DNA of 64,000 nt from Lepisosteus oculatus (Eukaryota; Chordata; Actinopteri; Semionotiformes; Lepisosteidae): contig NC_090711.1 in NCBI RefSeq assembly GCF_040954835.1, positions 6,703,501-6,767,500 on the forward strand, written 5' to 3'. Position numbers and translations under genes: made by a program. A model generated the notes under the pieces. It did not search any database. It was not told the DNA's origin and saw only the letters and a list, made by a program, of their open reading frames with translations. Positions 61,625 through 64,000 of the stretch are shown here, in pieces (the stretch's first letter is position 1; each line of letters opens with the position of its first letter).

Positions 61625-61760
61625 AGCCCACGGCAGCCGGCATTGGCTGAGCGAAAGCCGCAAAACCGGTTCCACCAACTTTACACAGGCACATAAGACT
61701 GCCTCCCGCCGGGAATGGGTGATGATCATTGGCTCACGGTTTGAATTTGTAGGCAAACAA
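61625..61760 (-). promoter_or_regulatory. FAM83D: FAM83D promoter with CCAAT boxes and cell-cycle-type motifs
   Basis: On the minus strand there are two CCAAT boxes (61646-61642 and 61732-61728), a TCCCGCC E2F-like element between them (61704-61710 on the plus strand) and a CHR-like TTTGAA at 61740-61745. NF-Y boxes with CHR elements are typical of G2/M genes, which fits a mitotic spindle protein. The start codon is about 120 bp downstream. Motifs are seen; their function is inferred. Confidence 0.5.
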
Positions 61761-61799
61761 CATCGGCCGAAGAATACTGCAAAGGAGTATCATTGCCGG

Positions 61800-64000
61800 T
61801 TACCTGTCGAGACAAGGCGACCTTCTGTTTAATGTTTAATTTTTAACATTAAATAGAGCCTGAGGCAGCGCTGCCTACAAACTATTCTATCTGTAAATCT
61901 CCTTCCTTGTTCCGGTATCTTGTGTTTCTCGCTGCATAATTTGTTACCATTTAAATGATTTGTGTTTTTAAATTTGTGTATAAATAGCAGTATATTTTTA
62001 TTTGGGTATAGCTAGTGAAATGACGTTCACCAAGTCACTTACAAAACATCCTAAGAAAACCTATATAAAAGTACTATCAGAATGGAGTTTTCCTGATATA
62101 CAAAAAGCTGCTAAACAGCTTTTTATCCAGCAGAGAAATTGCTTTGAGCAAAGTATGCTGTCGAATTAGGTTTGTGTATGAACAGATATGAACAATTATT
62201 ACCTAAATTAATAATAGTATTTCAGAAAATGCGTTGTACTATTAAGCAGCGTTTTGTCAACAGAAGAACTGTTTAATTTAAGGAAAATTGAAGATTCCCT
62301 CAAGCAGTTCGGCTGCGGCAGTCACTGATGCGTCTAAAAAAACGGGTTTGGTTTGCATAATTAAATGTTTCAGTTTCTTAAAAATCAAATGCTTCTTCAA
62401 TACAGTTGTCGGTATGCATGCAGATCCAAATTTTTCATTTATAAAGACAAACCTTAACCCACTAAAAATATCTCTTGAAAATAAATTCTAAATGAGTGAA
62501 GTTTCAAGAGGCACTGAAGGACAAAACAAAACATGTCAGAATTTAGACACTTGGAAAAGAGGTCAATTTACTCATCGATGATTAGAAGCATGAATAAAAC
62601 CTGCTGGATGGTGGCTCTGCAGGATCGTGCATGACTATCAGTGGTCTACGGCTTTAAAATGCATGGACTTGTTTACATCTCAGTCTCCAGGACCAGAAGC
62701 CCTCCACCAGCATAGAACAACACCAGCATTAACTGAGGACACGGACAAGCAAATTTCTTAACACGACAATGATTTCAGATGAACAGTAGGTACCATGTAT
62801 AAAAGCTAAATACAGCTCTAAGAAAAATATTCATCAATGTTCATCAACTTTTCTGCATTTCCACACAAAGATAACATTGATATCATAAAACCAACGTGAT
62901 GTCCACAAATATTTGGCAGCCGGACAAAATACTGCAATTATTTCTTACTTATGTGATATGAACAAGAGTAGTAGTGTCAGCTTAAACAAGAAATAAAGTT
63001 CGTTTTTTTTTCTGCCTCAGAAATGGGGAAATCCAAACCTAGGAAGCACATTTGCAATTAAAAAAAAAGCCTACTCCATTTTACAGGATCCTGACTTTTA
63101 ATAACTCTACATTGATCTACAAATTCCAACATTTATTTTTCTAAAATTTATGGAATGACAACACTGGACAAGAGAACAAGTACCAACTGGAGAAACAGTG
63201 CACATATCCCCCAATGCCTGCAGGTGTCACTAATGCCAAGGGGACCTTGGCTGACTCAACCCCACTCAGTCCTTTCCATGTCCTGGCAATTGTGCTGATG
63301 GGGACATGATCCAAGCTTCAACTTGCAATGCTAGGGCCTCCGGGCTCAACCAGCAGTCTATAGGGGCACCTTTACTGACTAAGACTCTTGGAAGCCCCTT
63401 ACATTTGTATCTGAGTGTTTGAAACAACAACACATGGTTTAACACAATTCCAAAGGGGATTATTTCAACCTTAAAAAAACATTTTACACCTGAATCTCCC
63501 CAACTAGAGTGATCCTGCCTCCAGTATATATTGTGTAATAAAGTGTCTGCTTCTATGCCCACATTAACCAAACGGTTTAGAATAGCATCAGAATACCTTT
63601 GGTCAAGTTCTGCAAATTAAACAACAAAATAACAATATACAAACAAATCAGTTTAATACATTTTCTTTTGTTAAGATGAAAATTGTACAGATATTTTACA
63701 GACTCGTTTAAATTAAAATCTATGGACATCCGATTTGATCAAGGAGCTACTTGAGGAAAGCATTATATAAAACAACTACAACTGTGTTTGATACAATGCT
63801 ATTTGTTTATATAAAAAAATTAATCCATGGCTTTTTGGAAAATGTTCAGGATGTAAAGTGTTAGCTTAAAAAACCTGCTGCACAATCTCAGCCTGTGAAG
63901 GCCATTGTCAAATACTCATAATCCACTCCCTCCTGAATGATCATGTGTTATATTGGTAAAAAAACACCTTGGACTTCAAAGTTCTTATTACGTTTCACAT
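61800..64000. other. FAM83D upstream flank, possibly the 3' UTR of the next gene
   Basis: No credible frame. By tetrapod gene order PPP1R16B should lie to the right in the same orientation. Minus-strand AATAAA signals near 63135 and 61999 would suit its 3' end. This is inference from synteny. Confidence 0.3.

Noticed and set aside
63266-63571. 101-codon minus frame near the right end
   Set aside because: Does not resemble PPP1R16B or any family known to me; most likely 3' UTR or intergenic.

Overview
The window looks like vertebrate nuclear DNA, most likely from a ray-finned fish. Genes are split by many GT-AG introns, intergenic DNA is AT-rich, and the dispersed repeats (5S rRNA-headed and tRNA-headed SINEs, ATT and CCAT tails) are fish-like. 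I favour a non-teleost such as gar or bowfin, but this cannot be settled from the sequence.

Two genes can be read exon by exon on the minus strand. FAM83D (61524 to 55544, 4 coding exons, 567 aa) is a spindle and CK1-anchoring protein. DHX35 (50679 to 36473, 22 coding exons, 699 aa) is a DEAH-box RNA helicase. In tetrapods FAM83D and DHX35 are neighbours, with PPP1R16B on one side and a long gene desert leading to MAFB on the other. Positions 1-27000 therefore correspond to the MAFB-side desert, and the last 2 kb should approach PPP1R16B. Between the desert and DHX35 lies an intact nine-finger C2H2 gene on the plus strand (30847-31812) that is not part of the tetrapod arrangement I know.

Layout: 1-27000 is non-coding, with islands of complex GC-balanced sequence resembling developmental enhancers (about 720-1180, 5080-5500, 6420-6790, 8200-8700, 9100-9460, 12640-13330, 16930-17220, 21500-22150, 23700-23990), three CTCF-like motifs, two copies of an unnamed repeat, a MITE-like element, a LINE tail and a nest of three SINE families at 17350-18380. 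Positions 26300-29050 are mobile-element rich. Positions 29640-31812 hold the zinc-finger gene and its probable promoter. Positions 36473-50679 are DHX35 and 55544-61524 are FAM83D.

The most unusual object is a roughly 1.3 kb dispersed element present twice in the same orientation (27780-29049 and 50944-52323). Each copy carries a tandem array of perfect 14-bp palindromes with a TCGCGA core, spaced 21, 42 or 32 bp apart (close to 2, 4 and 3 helical turns). This is followed by three co-oriented CCAAT boxes about 30-33 bp apart. One copy lies 265 bp upstream of the DHX35 start codon; the other ends 1.8 kb upstream of the zinc-finger gene. The long ORFs inside the arrays on both strands are by-products of a 63-bp unit divisible by three.
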